A stretch of DNA of 46,511 nucleotides, taken from Planctomycetaceae bacterium (GTDB lineage Bacteria > Planctomycetota > Planctomycetia > Pirellulales > Pirellulaceae). The translations under genes and the position numbers were made by a program. Each line of letters opens with the position of its first letter. Within the stretch, counting starts at the first letter, position 1. Below the pieces are notes generated by a model that ran no database searches, was not told where the DNA came from, and saw nothing but the letters and a program-made list of their open reading frames with translations. This document shows positions 34,863 through 42,689 of this stretch, one piece after another. The stretch covers positions 1 to 46,511 of the forward strand of contig WFWZ01000079.1 of assembly GCA_015490875.1 (NCBI GenBank). Direction: 5' to 3'.

Positions 34863-36689
34863 TCAGCTCGCTCGCGAGGCCGCATTGCGGTTTTGCCTTC
34901 GCCGCTCGGCTTCCTGCAGGACGATCTTCCGCAGACGGATCTGCGACGGCGTCACTTCGACGTACTCGTCGTCCTCGATGTATTCCAGTGCCGCTTCGAG
35001 CGACATCTTGCGAGGCGGCTTGAGAAGGATGTTCTCGTCGCTGCCGGCCGCCCGGATGTTCGTCAGTTTCTTCTCTTTCGTCGGATTGACGACCAGATCG
35101 TTTTCGCGACTGTTCTCCCCGACGATCATGCCTTCGTATACGACATCGCCCGGTGCGATGAAGAGTTCGGCTCGCTGCTGCAAGCCGTCCAGAGCATAAG
35201 CGATCGCCTTGCCGTGCGCCATCGAGACCAACACGCCGTTGGCACGCCTCGGCATGTCAGGTTCCGCCGGTCGGTATTCGGCGAAACGATGGTGGATGAT
35301 GGCGGTTCCCTGAGTCGCGTTGAGGAGTCTCGTGCGCAGTCCAATCAGACCGCGCGCCGGAATGAGGAACTCGACATGGGTGTAGTCGCCATGCGCGGTC
35401 ATCGACTGAAGCGCGCCTCGCCGATTCCCGACCAACTCCATGACCGGTCCGACCTTGTCGTGAGGAACTTCGACCAAAAGTGTCTCGAACGGCTCGCAAA
35501 GGACACCATTTTGTCGCTTGAGGATAACTTTCGGCTTTCCGATGGAGAGCTCGAATCCCTCCCGCCGCATCGTCTCGATCAGGATCGACAGGTGCAACAC
35601 GCCGCGGCCCGAAACGGCCATCGCATCACTTTCTTCCAGGGGCCGGACCCGAAGAGCGACGTTCCGTTCGAGTTCCTTTTCCAGCCGAGCCTTGAGTTGG
35701 CGCGTCGTTACGTACTTGCCTTCTTGGCCCGCCAAGGGGGAGGTGTTGATCGTGAAGACCATCTCGAGCGTCGGCTCGTCGACGCGAACGCGGGGAAGGG
35801 CCGCGGGTCGGAGCGGATCGCAGATCGTGTCGCCGATAGCGACTTCGTCGAGTCCCACGACAGCGACAATCTCGCCGGCGTCCGCCGATTCGACCTCGGT
35901 CCGGCCCAGCTTGTCGAAGACGTACAAGCCGCCGATCTTCGTTTCGAGGACGCGCCCATCGTCCTGCATGACGGCCACCGTCTGAGACTTGCGGATGGTG
36001 CCGGAGAGGAGTCGGCCGATGGCGATGCGTCCCAGATAGTCGGACCAGTCGAGGGTCGTGACAAGCATCTGGAGGGGAGCGTCGGGGTCGACCGTCGGAC
36101 CGGGAATCCGCTCGAGAACCATATCGAGCAGCGGTTTCATCGAGGTTCCGGGGACGTCGGGGTCGGGTGTCGCGAAGCCGGCTCGACCGCTGGCGAACAG
36201 ATGGGGCAGATCGTCGAGGTATTCGGCCGCACCGAGTTCCAAGAGGAGTTCGAGTGTTTCGTCGAGCACTTCGTGGGGGCGAGCGTCGCTGCGATCGATC
36301 TTGTTGACGACAACGATCAGTTGCAGGCCACATTCCAGGGCTTTCGAGAGGACGAAACGCGTCTGAGGAAGGGGGCCTTCCGCGGCGTCGACCAGCACGA
36401 GGGCTCCGTCGGCCATGCGGATCACGCGTTCCACCTCGCCGCCGAAGTCGGCGTGTCCCGGTGTGTCGATCAAGTTGATCTTCACGCCCTGGTAGGGGAT
36501 GGCGATGTTCTTGGCCAAAATGGTGATGCCCCGTTCCCGCTCGAGTTCGTTCGAATCGAGGATACAGTCCTGTTGGAGCTGGCTGTCGCGGAATTGGCCG
36601 CTTTGGCGCAGGAGGCTGTCGACCAACGTCGTCTTGCCGTGGTCGACGTGGGCGATGATAACCAGATTGCGAATGTCAGAACGCTGCAT
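34863..36689 (-). CDS. typA: translational GTPase BipA/TypA
   Basis: A 608-residue ribosome-associated GTPase of the BipA/TypA family, needed for ribosome assembly and stress growth in other bacteria. G1 is AHVDHGKT at 14-21, G2 lies in ERERGIT, G3 is DTPGHADF and G4 NKID. The C-terminal part has the EF-G-like domains and the BipA-specific end ([33 protein letters not shown]). Start ATG 36689 has GGAGG upstream; a longer frame to 36770 lacks support. It is divergent from the mrfA-type gene. Confidence 0.96.
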   Translation of the reverse strand: MQRSDIRNLVIIAHVDHGKTTLVDSLLRQSGQFRDSQLQQDCILDSNELERERGITILAKNIAIPYQGVKINLIDTPGHADFGGEVERVIRMADGALVLVDAAEGPLPQTRFVLSKALECGLQLIVVVNKIDRSDARPHEVLDETLELLLELGAAEYLDDLPHLFASGRAGFATPDPDVPGTSMKPLLDMVLERIPGPTVDPDAPLQMLVTTLDWSDYLGRIAIGRLLSGTIRKSQTVAVMQDDGRVLETKIGGLYVFDKLGRTEVESADAGEIVAVVGLDEVAIGDTICDPLRPAALPRVRVDEPTLEMVFTINTSPLAGQEGKYVTTRQLKARLEKELERNVALRVRPLEESDAMAVSGRGVLHLSILIETMRREGFELSIGKPKVILKRQNGVLCEPFETLLVEVPHDKVGPVMELVGNRRGALQSMTAHGDYTHVEFLIPARGLIGLRTRLLNATQGTAIIHHRFAEYRPAEPDMPRRANGVLVSMAHGKAIAYALDGLQQRAELFIAPGDVVYEGMIVGENSRENDLVVNPTKEKKLTNIRAAGSDENILLKPPRKMSLEAALEYIEDDEYVEVTPSQIRLRKIVLQEAERRRQNRNAASRAS

Positions 36690-36728
36690 GGAACCTCCGG
36701 CCGAACGAACCTGTGGGGAACTCGGACC

Positions 36729-36758
36729 ATCCTTCTCGATCGAGGGGGGATCTGTCAA
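36729..36758 (-). promoter_or_regulatory. candidate promoter for bipA
   Basis: On the minus strand a perfect TTGACA (36758 to 36753) is followed after 18 bases by AAGGAT (36734 to 36729), a poor -10. The bipA ATG is 40 bases further on. The -35 is convincing, the -10 is not. Confidence 0.35.
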
Positions 36759-36861
36759 GGCGCACCGCAAGCGACCGGGACAGAGCCACTTGGCTTCTCA
36801 GATCGGGGAGAATCGCGTAAGATGAGCCCCATTGCGTGCCACCTCATGGATGGACTTGCCG

Positions 36862-39312
36862 ATGAGTATCCAGGCGTTTCTCGGATGGATGGAGCAACGG
36901 TATCACCGGCGGATCACCTCGCATACGGTTTTGCGCGGTAATGAGGGAGACTTCGCGGCCTTTCCCTCGACGCTCGATCCGCGACTAGCAACCGCTCTGC
37001 GAGCTTCCGGCGTTGAGCAACTTTATTCGCATCAGCTCGAGGCATTCGAGTCGATTTCCGCCGGTCGCAACACGGTGCTCATTTCCCGTACCGCTAGCGG
37101 CAAGACGCTTTCGTTTCTCCTCCCCATCTTGAACGAGTATCTCGCCGCCCCGGCACCTTTCAGCGTGGCGCTCCTCTACCCAACCAAGGCACTCTCGCGG
37201 GATCAGGAAGGAACGCTGGGGAAGCTGCTGGCGACGGCTGGGGTCGAGACGCGATTGGGGACGTACGACGGCGACACGCCTCGCGACGAGCGGAACCGCA
37301 TCCAGTCGCAAGCCGACTTCATGATCACCAATCCCGACATGCTTCACTCGGGAATCCTGCCCAATCACCACCGCCGCTGGCGCACCTTCCTGTCGCGACT
37401 GCGCTACATCGTCGTCGACGAAGTGCACATGTACCGCGGAGCGTTCGGTTGCCACGTCGCCAACGTCCTTCGGCGCCTGATTCGCGTCTGCCACATGCAT
37501 GGCAGCAATCCCGTCTTCGTCTGCTCCTCGGCGACCATCGGCAACCCTCAGGAGCATGTCGAGACGTTGTTCGGACAACCGTTTCACGTGATCACACGGG
37601 ATGGAGCACCTCGGCCCGATCGTGATCTTTACCTCCTCAATCCTCCCATGGTGGCGAGCCACGGTTTTGCTCCGTACCGCAAGGGAACTTCTTCGCTCGC
37701 CATCCCTCTGATTCGCGCCGCGACGCGGATGGGAGTGCGCACGATTTGCTTTTGCCGAGCCCGGCAGCAGGTGGAGCGGCTTTGCCGAGCCGTCCTCGAC
37801 CGGAATCGCGACTTGAGTTCGCTGGTCAAACCCTATCGGGGCGGACTTCTGCCGAACGAACGACGACAACTCGAACGCGACATTGCCGCCGGACGCATCA
37901 CGACGGTGATCAGCACGAACGCCCTCGAGCTGGGTATCGACATCGGCGATTTGGAACTGTGTATCCTCACCGGCTACCCCGGTTCCATGTCCAGCTTCTG
38001 GCAACAGGCGGGGCGGGTCGGCCGACGGGGAGAACGAGCCGCTATCGTCTACATCGCGCGGGATACGCCGATCGATCAGTATGTCGTGCACCATCCCGAG
38101 TTCGTTCAGGCGGCGCCGATCGAGCGAGCCTGGTTGAATCCGAACAACCCTTACATTCTGCTTCAGCATCTCCCCTGTGCGGCCCACGAACATCCGTTGC
38201 GGGATGAAGAAGCCGAGTTCTCACCGCCCGCCTATCCCGCGGCACTCGATGTCTTGAAACACTCGGGAACACTCAAGGAATACCGGGGCACCTACCGCTA
38301 TGCACTGCGCGACTACCCGGCTCGCGGCATCAACCTGCGCGGCATGACCGATTACAACATCGAGATCTATTGCGGGACGACCGTGATCGGGGAACTCGAC
38401 CCGATCGGGGCTCGAGGCACACTCTACAAGGATGCCATCTACCAACATCTCGGCCGACGCTACATGTCGATGGAACTCGACCTGGAAAAGAAACTCTGTC
38501 GCGTCGAACCGGTCGATGTGGACTATTACACCGAGGCGGTATGGGAAGCCCGCGTGACGTTGACGGAAGTCGTGGAAAAGGGTGAAGTCAACGGCGGGAA
38601 GCTCGAGTTCGGTTACGTCAACGTCAACCGCCAGCCCAAACTCTACAAGAAGATCCGCGAAAAGACGCTCGAGAACATCGGCTACGGCCCGATCACCCTT
38701 GATCCGTTCATCTACGACACGACCGGATTCTCTCTTTATCCGCCACCCGCCTGGCGGAAGGCCATGGAAGAAGTCGACCGGCGTCACGTGGGAGCTGCTC
38801 TTTACGGCCTGAGTTATCTCCTCAAACGCACCGCTCCCAGCCTCTGTCTGGGCGATGTGAACGACATTCATACGGATGTCTCTTCGACGGAGGTGAAGAA
38901 GCACGAGTGGAAAAGTGCGCTGTATCTGTACGATGCCATTGAAGGCGGCGTCGGATTCGCGGAGAAGATCTACGAGATCCTGCCGAAAGCCCTCGAGCTT
39001 TGTCTCGCAGTGATCCGCGAATGCGAGTGCCTCGCCGGCTGCCCCTCCTGTGTCACCTCGATACCTCCGGGGATCGATGACGACTACCTCGAGGATCTGC
39101 TGATCGAGACCAATGCAGCGGTCGTCTGCACCGAAAGTTTGCTCGAGGCGCTCCTGACCGGGAAAATCGTCATGCCTCAGATTCGCAGATTGCGCATCGA
39201 CCGGCGTGGAGGAGTGGTGCCTCCTGAACCGAACGCAGAGGAACTGAAGTTGAGGCAGCGATTGGAACGAGCCAACAAGATCCTGATGGAAAAACGGACA
39301 CGGACGCACTGA
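36862..39312 (+). CDS. mrfA: DExH helicase of the MrfA/YprA type
   Basis: An 816-residue superfamily 2 helicase. Walker A is RTASGKT at 76-82, the DEVH box at 186-189, CSSATIGNP is motif III and the VGRRGE motif VI is present. The C-terminal DUF1998 (MZB) region ends in C721-x-C723-x3-C727-x2-C730, the four-cysteine zinc site of MrfA. In Bacillus subtilis MrfA acts with the nuclease MrfB in a repair route for mitomycin-type damage separate from UvrABC. Here the MrfB-type gene starts two bases after the stop. The start at ATG 36862 was chosen; ATG 36850 is four codons longer. Confidence 0.9.
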   Translation: MSIQAFLGWMEQRYHRRITSHTVLRGNEGDFAAFPSTLDPRLATALRASGVEQLYSHQLEAFESISAGRNTVLISRTASGKTLSFLLPILNEYLAAPAPFSVALLYPTKALSRDQEGTLGKLLATAGVETRLGTYDGDTPRDERNRIQSQADFMITNPDMLHSGILPNHHRRWRTFLSRLRYIVVDEVHMYRGAFGCHVANVLRRLIRVCHMHGSNPVFVCSSATIGNPQEHVETLFGQPFHVITRDGAPRPDRDLYLLNPPMVASHGFAPYRKGTSSLAIPLIRAATRMGVRTICFCRARQQVERLCRAVLDRNRDLSSLVKPYRGGLLPNERRQLERDIAAGRITTVISTNALELGIDIGDLELCILTGYPGSMSSFWQQAGRVGRRGERAAIVYIARDTPIDQYVVHHPEFVQAAPIERAWLNPNNPYILLQHLPCAAHEHPLRDEEAEFSPPAYPAALDVLKHSGTLKEYRGTYRYALRDYPARGINLRGMTDYNIEIYCGTTVIGELDPIGARGTLYKDAIYQHLGRRYMSMELDLEKKLCRVEPVDVDYYTEAVWEARVTLTEVVEKGEVNGGKLEFGYVNVNRQPKLYKKIREKTLENIGYGPITLDPFIYDTTGFSLYPPPAWRKAMEEVDRRHVGAALYGLSYLLKRTAPSLCLGDVNDIHTDVSSTEVKKHEWKSALYLYDAIEGGVGFAEKIYEILPKALELCLAVIRECECLAGCPSCVTSIPPGIDDDYLEDLLIETNAAVVCTESLLEALLTGKIVMPQIRRLRIDRRGGVVPPEPNAEELKLRQRLERANKILMEKRTRTH

Positions 39313-39314
39313 AA

Positions 39315-40112
39315 ATGATCACTTCGGCATTCTACCATTGTCGCGGAATCGGACGGCGGCGTCTGGAGTTGCTCGAGTCGACCGGGATCCGCAGTTGGCA
39401 CGATGTGGTGAACACCCCTGACCAGGTGCCGCCGACACTTCGCAACTCGCTGGTGCGCGAGTGCCAGGAGATGCTGGAAGCGCTGGAGCAGGATGCCATC
39501 GAAACATTCGTTCGGCGGTTCGACACGCGGGACAAATGGCGCATCTTGCATCACTACTTGGACCGCACGTCGTTTTTCGACATCGAAACGACTGGGCTGA
39601 ACATCGACGACACGATCACGGTGATTGTCTGCTGGCACCGAGGTCGGTTCTATACGTTCGTCGAACATGAGAATCTCGACGACTTTCTCGATCTGCTGGA
39701 AGATGTGGAACTGTTGGCATCGTTCAACGGTTCGATGTTCGATGTGCCTCGAGTCCTGAGTACCTTCCACATTTCCGAGCTTCCCTGTCCGCATCTCGAT
39801 CTGCGCTGGATCGCCCGCCAACAGAATCTCACCGGAGGACTGAAACGCATCACTCAGCGTCTGGGGATCCACCGCCCCGGCGACCTGACGGACGTCGACG
39901 GAGCTCAGGCGGTGCAGTGGTGGTGGGCGTGGCGCTTGAGCGGCGATGAGAAGGCTCGCGCCGATTTGATCCGCTACTGCGCAGCGGACGTGGCACTCTT
40001 GTTGCCGCTAGCCGAACATGTCACCGGTCGGCAGCACTGGGAACTGGAGGAACTTTGGCGGCAGTTGCCTCCCGACTCCCCCATCCCCGCCGATCGTTCT
40101 CGGCTGCTATAA
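39315..40112 (+). CDS. mrfB: RNase H-like exonuclease of the MrfB/YprB type
   Basis: A 265-residue nuclease of the YprB RNase H-like family (PF13482). The DEDD residues are visible: D89 and E91 in FFDIETTGLN, D143 in FNGSMFDVP, and D225 in RYCAADVALL, where Y221-x3-D225 suggests the DEDDy form. The first 60 residues (FYHCRGIGRRRLELLESTGI) form a helix-hairpin-helix-like region that may contact DNA. It is coupled to the helicase gene, two bases apart, as in the MrfAB repair pair. B. subtilis MrfB has an added TPR part that is lacking here. Confidence 0.88.
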   Translation: MITSAFYHCRGIGRRRLELLESTGIRSWHDVVNTPDQVPPTLRNSLVRECQEMLEALEQDAIETFVRRFDTRDKWRILHHYLDRTSFFDIETTGLNIDDTITVIVCWHRGRFYTFVEHENLDDFLDLLEDVELLASFNGSMFDVPRVLSTFHISELPCPHLDLRWIARQQNLTGGLKRITQRLGIHRPGDLTDVDGAQAVQWWWAWRLSGDEKARADLIRYCAADVALLLPLAEHVTGRQHWELEELWRQLPPDSPIPADRSRLL

Positions 40113-40113
40113 T
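40105..40113 (+). promoter_or_regulatory. extended -10 element overlapping the mrfB stop
   Basis: TGC-TATAAT, with TATAAT at 40108-40113, contains the TAA stop codon of the mrfB-type gene (40110-40112). It lies 69 bases before the GTG start of the next gene. No -35 match is visible at 17 bases. Confidence 0.55.
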
Positions 40114-40182
40114 GCCGACTCTCACCCATCGCGTCTCACCAACTTCATCCCACCCGATTCTCGAAATGGGGAGTCTCACGCC

Positions 40183-41325
40183 GTGATCTACCGCAGCGCT
40201 GGCTGTTTCGTGTTGTTGCTGAGTTGTCTGGTCGCGATCCCTGCGGCATCCGGCAGCGAAAACCTCGCTCAGTCACTCGAGGTGCTGCGCCATGTTGCGT
40301 TGGACGGCAAGGACAACGCGGCGGCGGCTCGAGCATGGAAAGTCGTCGCGGCGGCCGATGCCGAGCGACTACCGGAGATATTGTCGGCGATTGACGGAGC
40401 GACACCGCTCGGCGCCAACTGGTTGCGCACGGCGGCGGAAGCAATTGCCGAACGGGAGTTGCGCGAGAAAAGAGCATTGCCGCGCAAGGCGCTTCAGGCG
40501 TTCGTTCTTGACACGGACCATCATCCGCGAGCGCGCTTTCTCGCCTACCGCTGGCTCGTGCGGTCGATCCCCGAGATGAAGGAGGAACTCTTGCCGAAGC
40601 TGGCTCAAGACCCGAGCGTCGAGTTGCGGCGGGAGGCGGTGGCCAGGTTGATCGCCGAGGCGAGCAAGATCGATGCAAAGACTCGGCCGAGCGACGCGAT
40701 CACCGCGTATCGCCGGGCCTTGGAGGCATCCCGCGACGAGGACCAGGTTCGCAAGATCGCTGGCGCCCTCAAGAAACTCGGCCAAAAGGTCGACCTGCCG
40801 CGACACTTCGGGTTCCTCACCGACTGGAAACTCATCGCGCCTTTTGACAACAGCGGCCGTCGCGGCTTCGATACCGTCTATCCTCCCGAACGAGAACTCA
40901 ACGAGAAAGCGACCTACAAAGGTAAGACGGGAATCGTTCGATGGCAGGCGTTTCACACCGATCACCCGTTCGGCCTGGTCGACTTCAACCGCCCCTACGG
41001 GAAACTCAAGGAAGTCGTGGGGTATGCTTGGGCCGATTTCTATTCGCCGCGCAAGCAGCAAGTCGAATTGCGGCTCGGCTGCAAGAACGCCTGGAAGTTG
41101 TGGCTCAACGGCGAATTCATCTTCGGGCGAGACGAGTATCACCGCGGGATGCAGATGGATCAGTACCGCTACCGTGTCACTCTGCGTCCCGGCGTCAATC
41201 GCATTTTGCTGAAAGTGTGCCAGAACGAACAACAAGAGGATTGGACGGTCCAATGGGAGTTTCAACTCCGCGTCTGCGATGAGACGGGAACCGCCATCCT
41301 TTCCGAGCGTAGGAGTTCACCATGA
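40183..41325 (+). CDS. exported protein with HEAT-like part, unknown function
   Basis: A 380-residue protein, GTG start at 40183 with GGGGAG upstream. A signal peptide (AGCFVLLLSCLVAIPAASG) is followed by an all-helical region that reads like HEAT repeats (ARFLAYRWLVRSIPEMKEEL, VELRREAVARLIAEASK). The C-terminal half (about 215-380) is strand-rich with VELRLGCKNAWKLWLNGEFI and VNRILLKVCQNEQQEDWTVQ, a galactose-binding-like fold seen in planctomycete surface proteins. It overlaps the PQQ-propeller gene by four bases (ATGA), so both are translated together and probably act on the same target in the periplasm. Confidence 0.72.
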   Translation: MIYRSAGCFVLLLSCLVAIPAASGSENLAQSLEVLRHVALDGKDNAAAARAWKVVAAADAERLPEILSAIDGATPLGANWLRTAAEAIAERELREKRALPRKALQAFVLDTDHHPRARFLAYRWLVRSIPEMKEELLPKLAQDPSVELRREAVARLIAEASKIDAKTRPSDAITAYRRALEASRDEDQVRKIAGALKKLGQKVDLPRHFGFLTDWKLIAPFDNSGRRGFDTVYPPERELNEKATYKGKTGIVRWQAFHTDHPFGLVDFNRPYGKLKEVVGYAWADFYSPRKQQVELRLGCKNAWKLWLNGEFIFGRDEYHRGMQMDQYRYRVTLRPGVNRILLKVCQNEQQEDWTVQWEFQLRVCDETGTAILSERRSSP

Positions 41326-42557
41326 ACCACCGAGGGTTGGTCGCTTTGATGGTTGCCGCGTGCGGCGCCTTGTTTTTCGGGGGACGGGTCTGCGGCGATG
41401 ACTGGCCACGGTTTCGCGGGCCCGATGGAACCGGCGTCGCCGAGGCGTCCCGCTTGCCGACTCGCTGGAGCAACGTGTCGAGACCTCCGGTGAATATCGC
41501 GTGGAAGGTGCGATTGCCCGGCCGAGGCTGCTCCTGCCCGCTGGTGGTCGGTGATCGCGTTTTCGTGACCTGCTCGTCGGGATACCGACAGGACCATTTA
41601 TCCCTTCAGTGTTACGATGTCGAGAGCGGCAAGCGAGTTTGGCAACGTTCGCTGTGGGCAACTGGCCGTACGATGACGCATCCGACGATCGCTCCGGCGG
41701 CGCCGACGCCGGTAAGTGACGGACAGTATATCTACCTTCTCTATTCGTCCAACGACGTGGCGTGTTTCGACCTGGACGGAAACCTCCAATGGCTACGCGG
41801 CCTGATGATGGAGTATCCCAATGCTAGCAATAGTCTGGGCATGGCATCGTCGCTGGTCGTCGCCGACGGCATCCTCGTCGCCAAGCTGGAGAACGACAGC
41901 CAAAGCCTGGCCATCGCGCTGCACACGTCTGACGGAACGACGGTGTGGAGTGTCGAGCGGCCGCCGATCGCCTCGTGGTCGACCCCGGTGATTCGGCTCG
42001 CGCAAGATGACAAGAAAGAAGTCGTTCTGGAGAGTCCGCGAGGGTTCACCGCATACGACTTGAAAACCGGGAAGGTGCGGTGGCGATTCGATGCAGGAGG
42101 ATCGTCGCAGGCGTCGATGGTGGCGGCGGGCGATTTGCTGCTCCTGCCGGCTCGAGGTCTCACGGCCCTTCGGATCACGCCCGGCCAAATGCCTCGAGTC
42201 GTTTGGGACAACAATCGCCTGCGCTGCAACACGGCTACGCCGCTGGTCCATAAAGGGAAGGTCTACGTGATCAGCGGGACGATTCTCAAGTGTGCCGACC
42301 TGGAAACCGGCAAGCTGCTTTGGCAGTTGCGACTGAAAGGCCGGCGCTTTTCCGCGTCGCCCGTCATGGCCGGTGGGAAACTGTATACTTTCAGCGAGGA
42401 TGGAGCCAGCCAGGTGATCGACGTGACCGGGAGGAAGGGAAAAGTGGTCGGGCGAGGCGAGTTGGGCGAGACGATCCTGGCCACGCCGGCAATTGCTCAC
42501 GATGCTCTTTGGATCCGCAGCCACCAGCACCTCTGGAAGATCGCACGGCGGGAATAG
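41322..42557 (+). CDS. PQQ-type beta-propeller protein
   Basis: A 411-residue exported protein with a signal peptide (VALMVAACGALFFGG) and then DDWPRFRGPDGTGVAE, the standard opening of planctomycete PQQ-like WD propellers. Repeated blades follow with aromatic closers (YDVESGKRVWQRSLW, YDLKTGKVRWRFDAGG, DLETGKLLWQLRLKG). Such proteins resemble the BamB/PQQ-dehydrogenase propeller but often have no catalytic role; residues for PQQ binding cannot be confirmed here. Its ATG overlaps the preceding stop, and the strong identity of layout makes it a coupled pair with the 380-residue protein. Confidence 0.85.
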   Translation: MNHRGLVALMVAACGALFFGGRVCGDDWPRFRGPDGTGVAEASRLPTRWSNVSRPPVNIAWKVRLPGRGCSCPLVVGDRVFVTCSSGYRQDHLSLQCYDVESGKRVWQRSLWATGRTMTHPTIAPAAPTPVSDGQYIYLLYSSNDVACFDLDGNLQWLRGLMMEYPNASNSLGMASSLVVADGILVAKLENDSQSLAIALHTSDGTTVWSVERPPIASWSTPVIRLAQDDKKEVVLESPRGFTAYDLKTGKVRWRFDAGGSSQASMVAAGDLLLLPARGLTALRITPGQMPRVVWDNNRLRCNTATPLVHKGKVYVISGTILKCADLETGKLLWQLRLKGRRFSASPVMAGGKLYTFSEDGASQVIDVTGRKGKVVGRGELGETILATPAIAHDALWIRSHQHLWKIARRE

Positions 42558-42591
42558 GCGGCGCGCACTGCCGAGAATGGCGAAAAAACGA

Positions 42592-42621
42592 TTGGCGAAG
42601 GGCCAGCGTGAGCCTTATACT
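42592..42621 (+). promoter_or_regulatory. sigma-70-like promoter before the TPR/ASPIC gene
   Basis: TTGGCG (42592-42597) and TATACT (42616-42621) with an 18-base spacer. The start codon is 68 bases after the -10. It sits between the PQQ propeller and the TPR/ASPIC lipoprotein gene. Confidence 0.6.
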
Positions 42622-42689
42622 GGGGGGCAGAGGGGGGTGGTGGGCTCCTCTTCCGTTTCAGCTCCTCGTTCGGTTGCGGCTGAACTTCG

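Noticed and set aside
34857..36941. 694-codon plus-strand frame antisense to bipA
   Set aside because: The minus-strand frame is clearly BipA; the plus-strand translation has no known motif.
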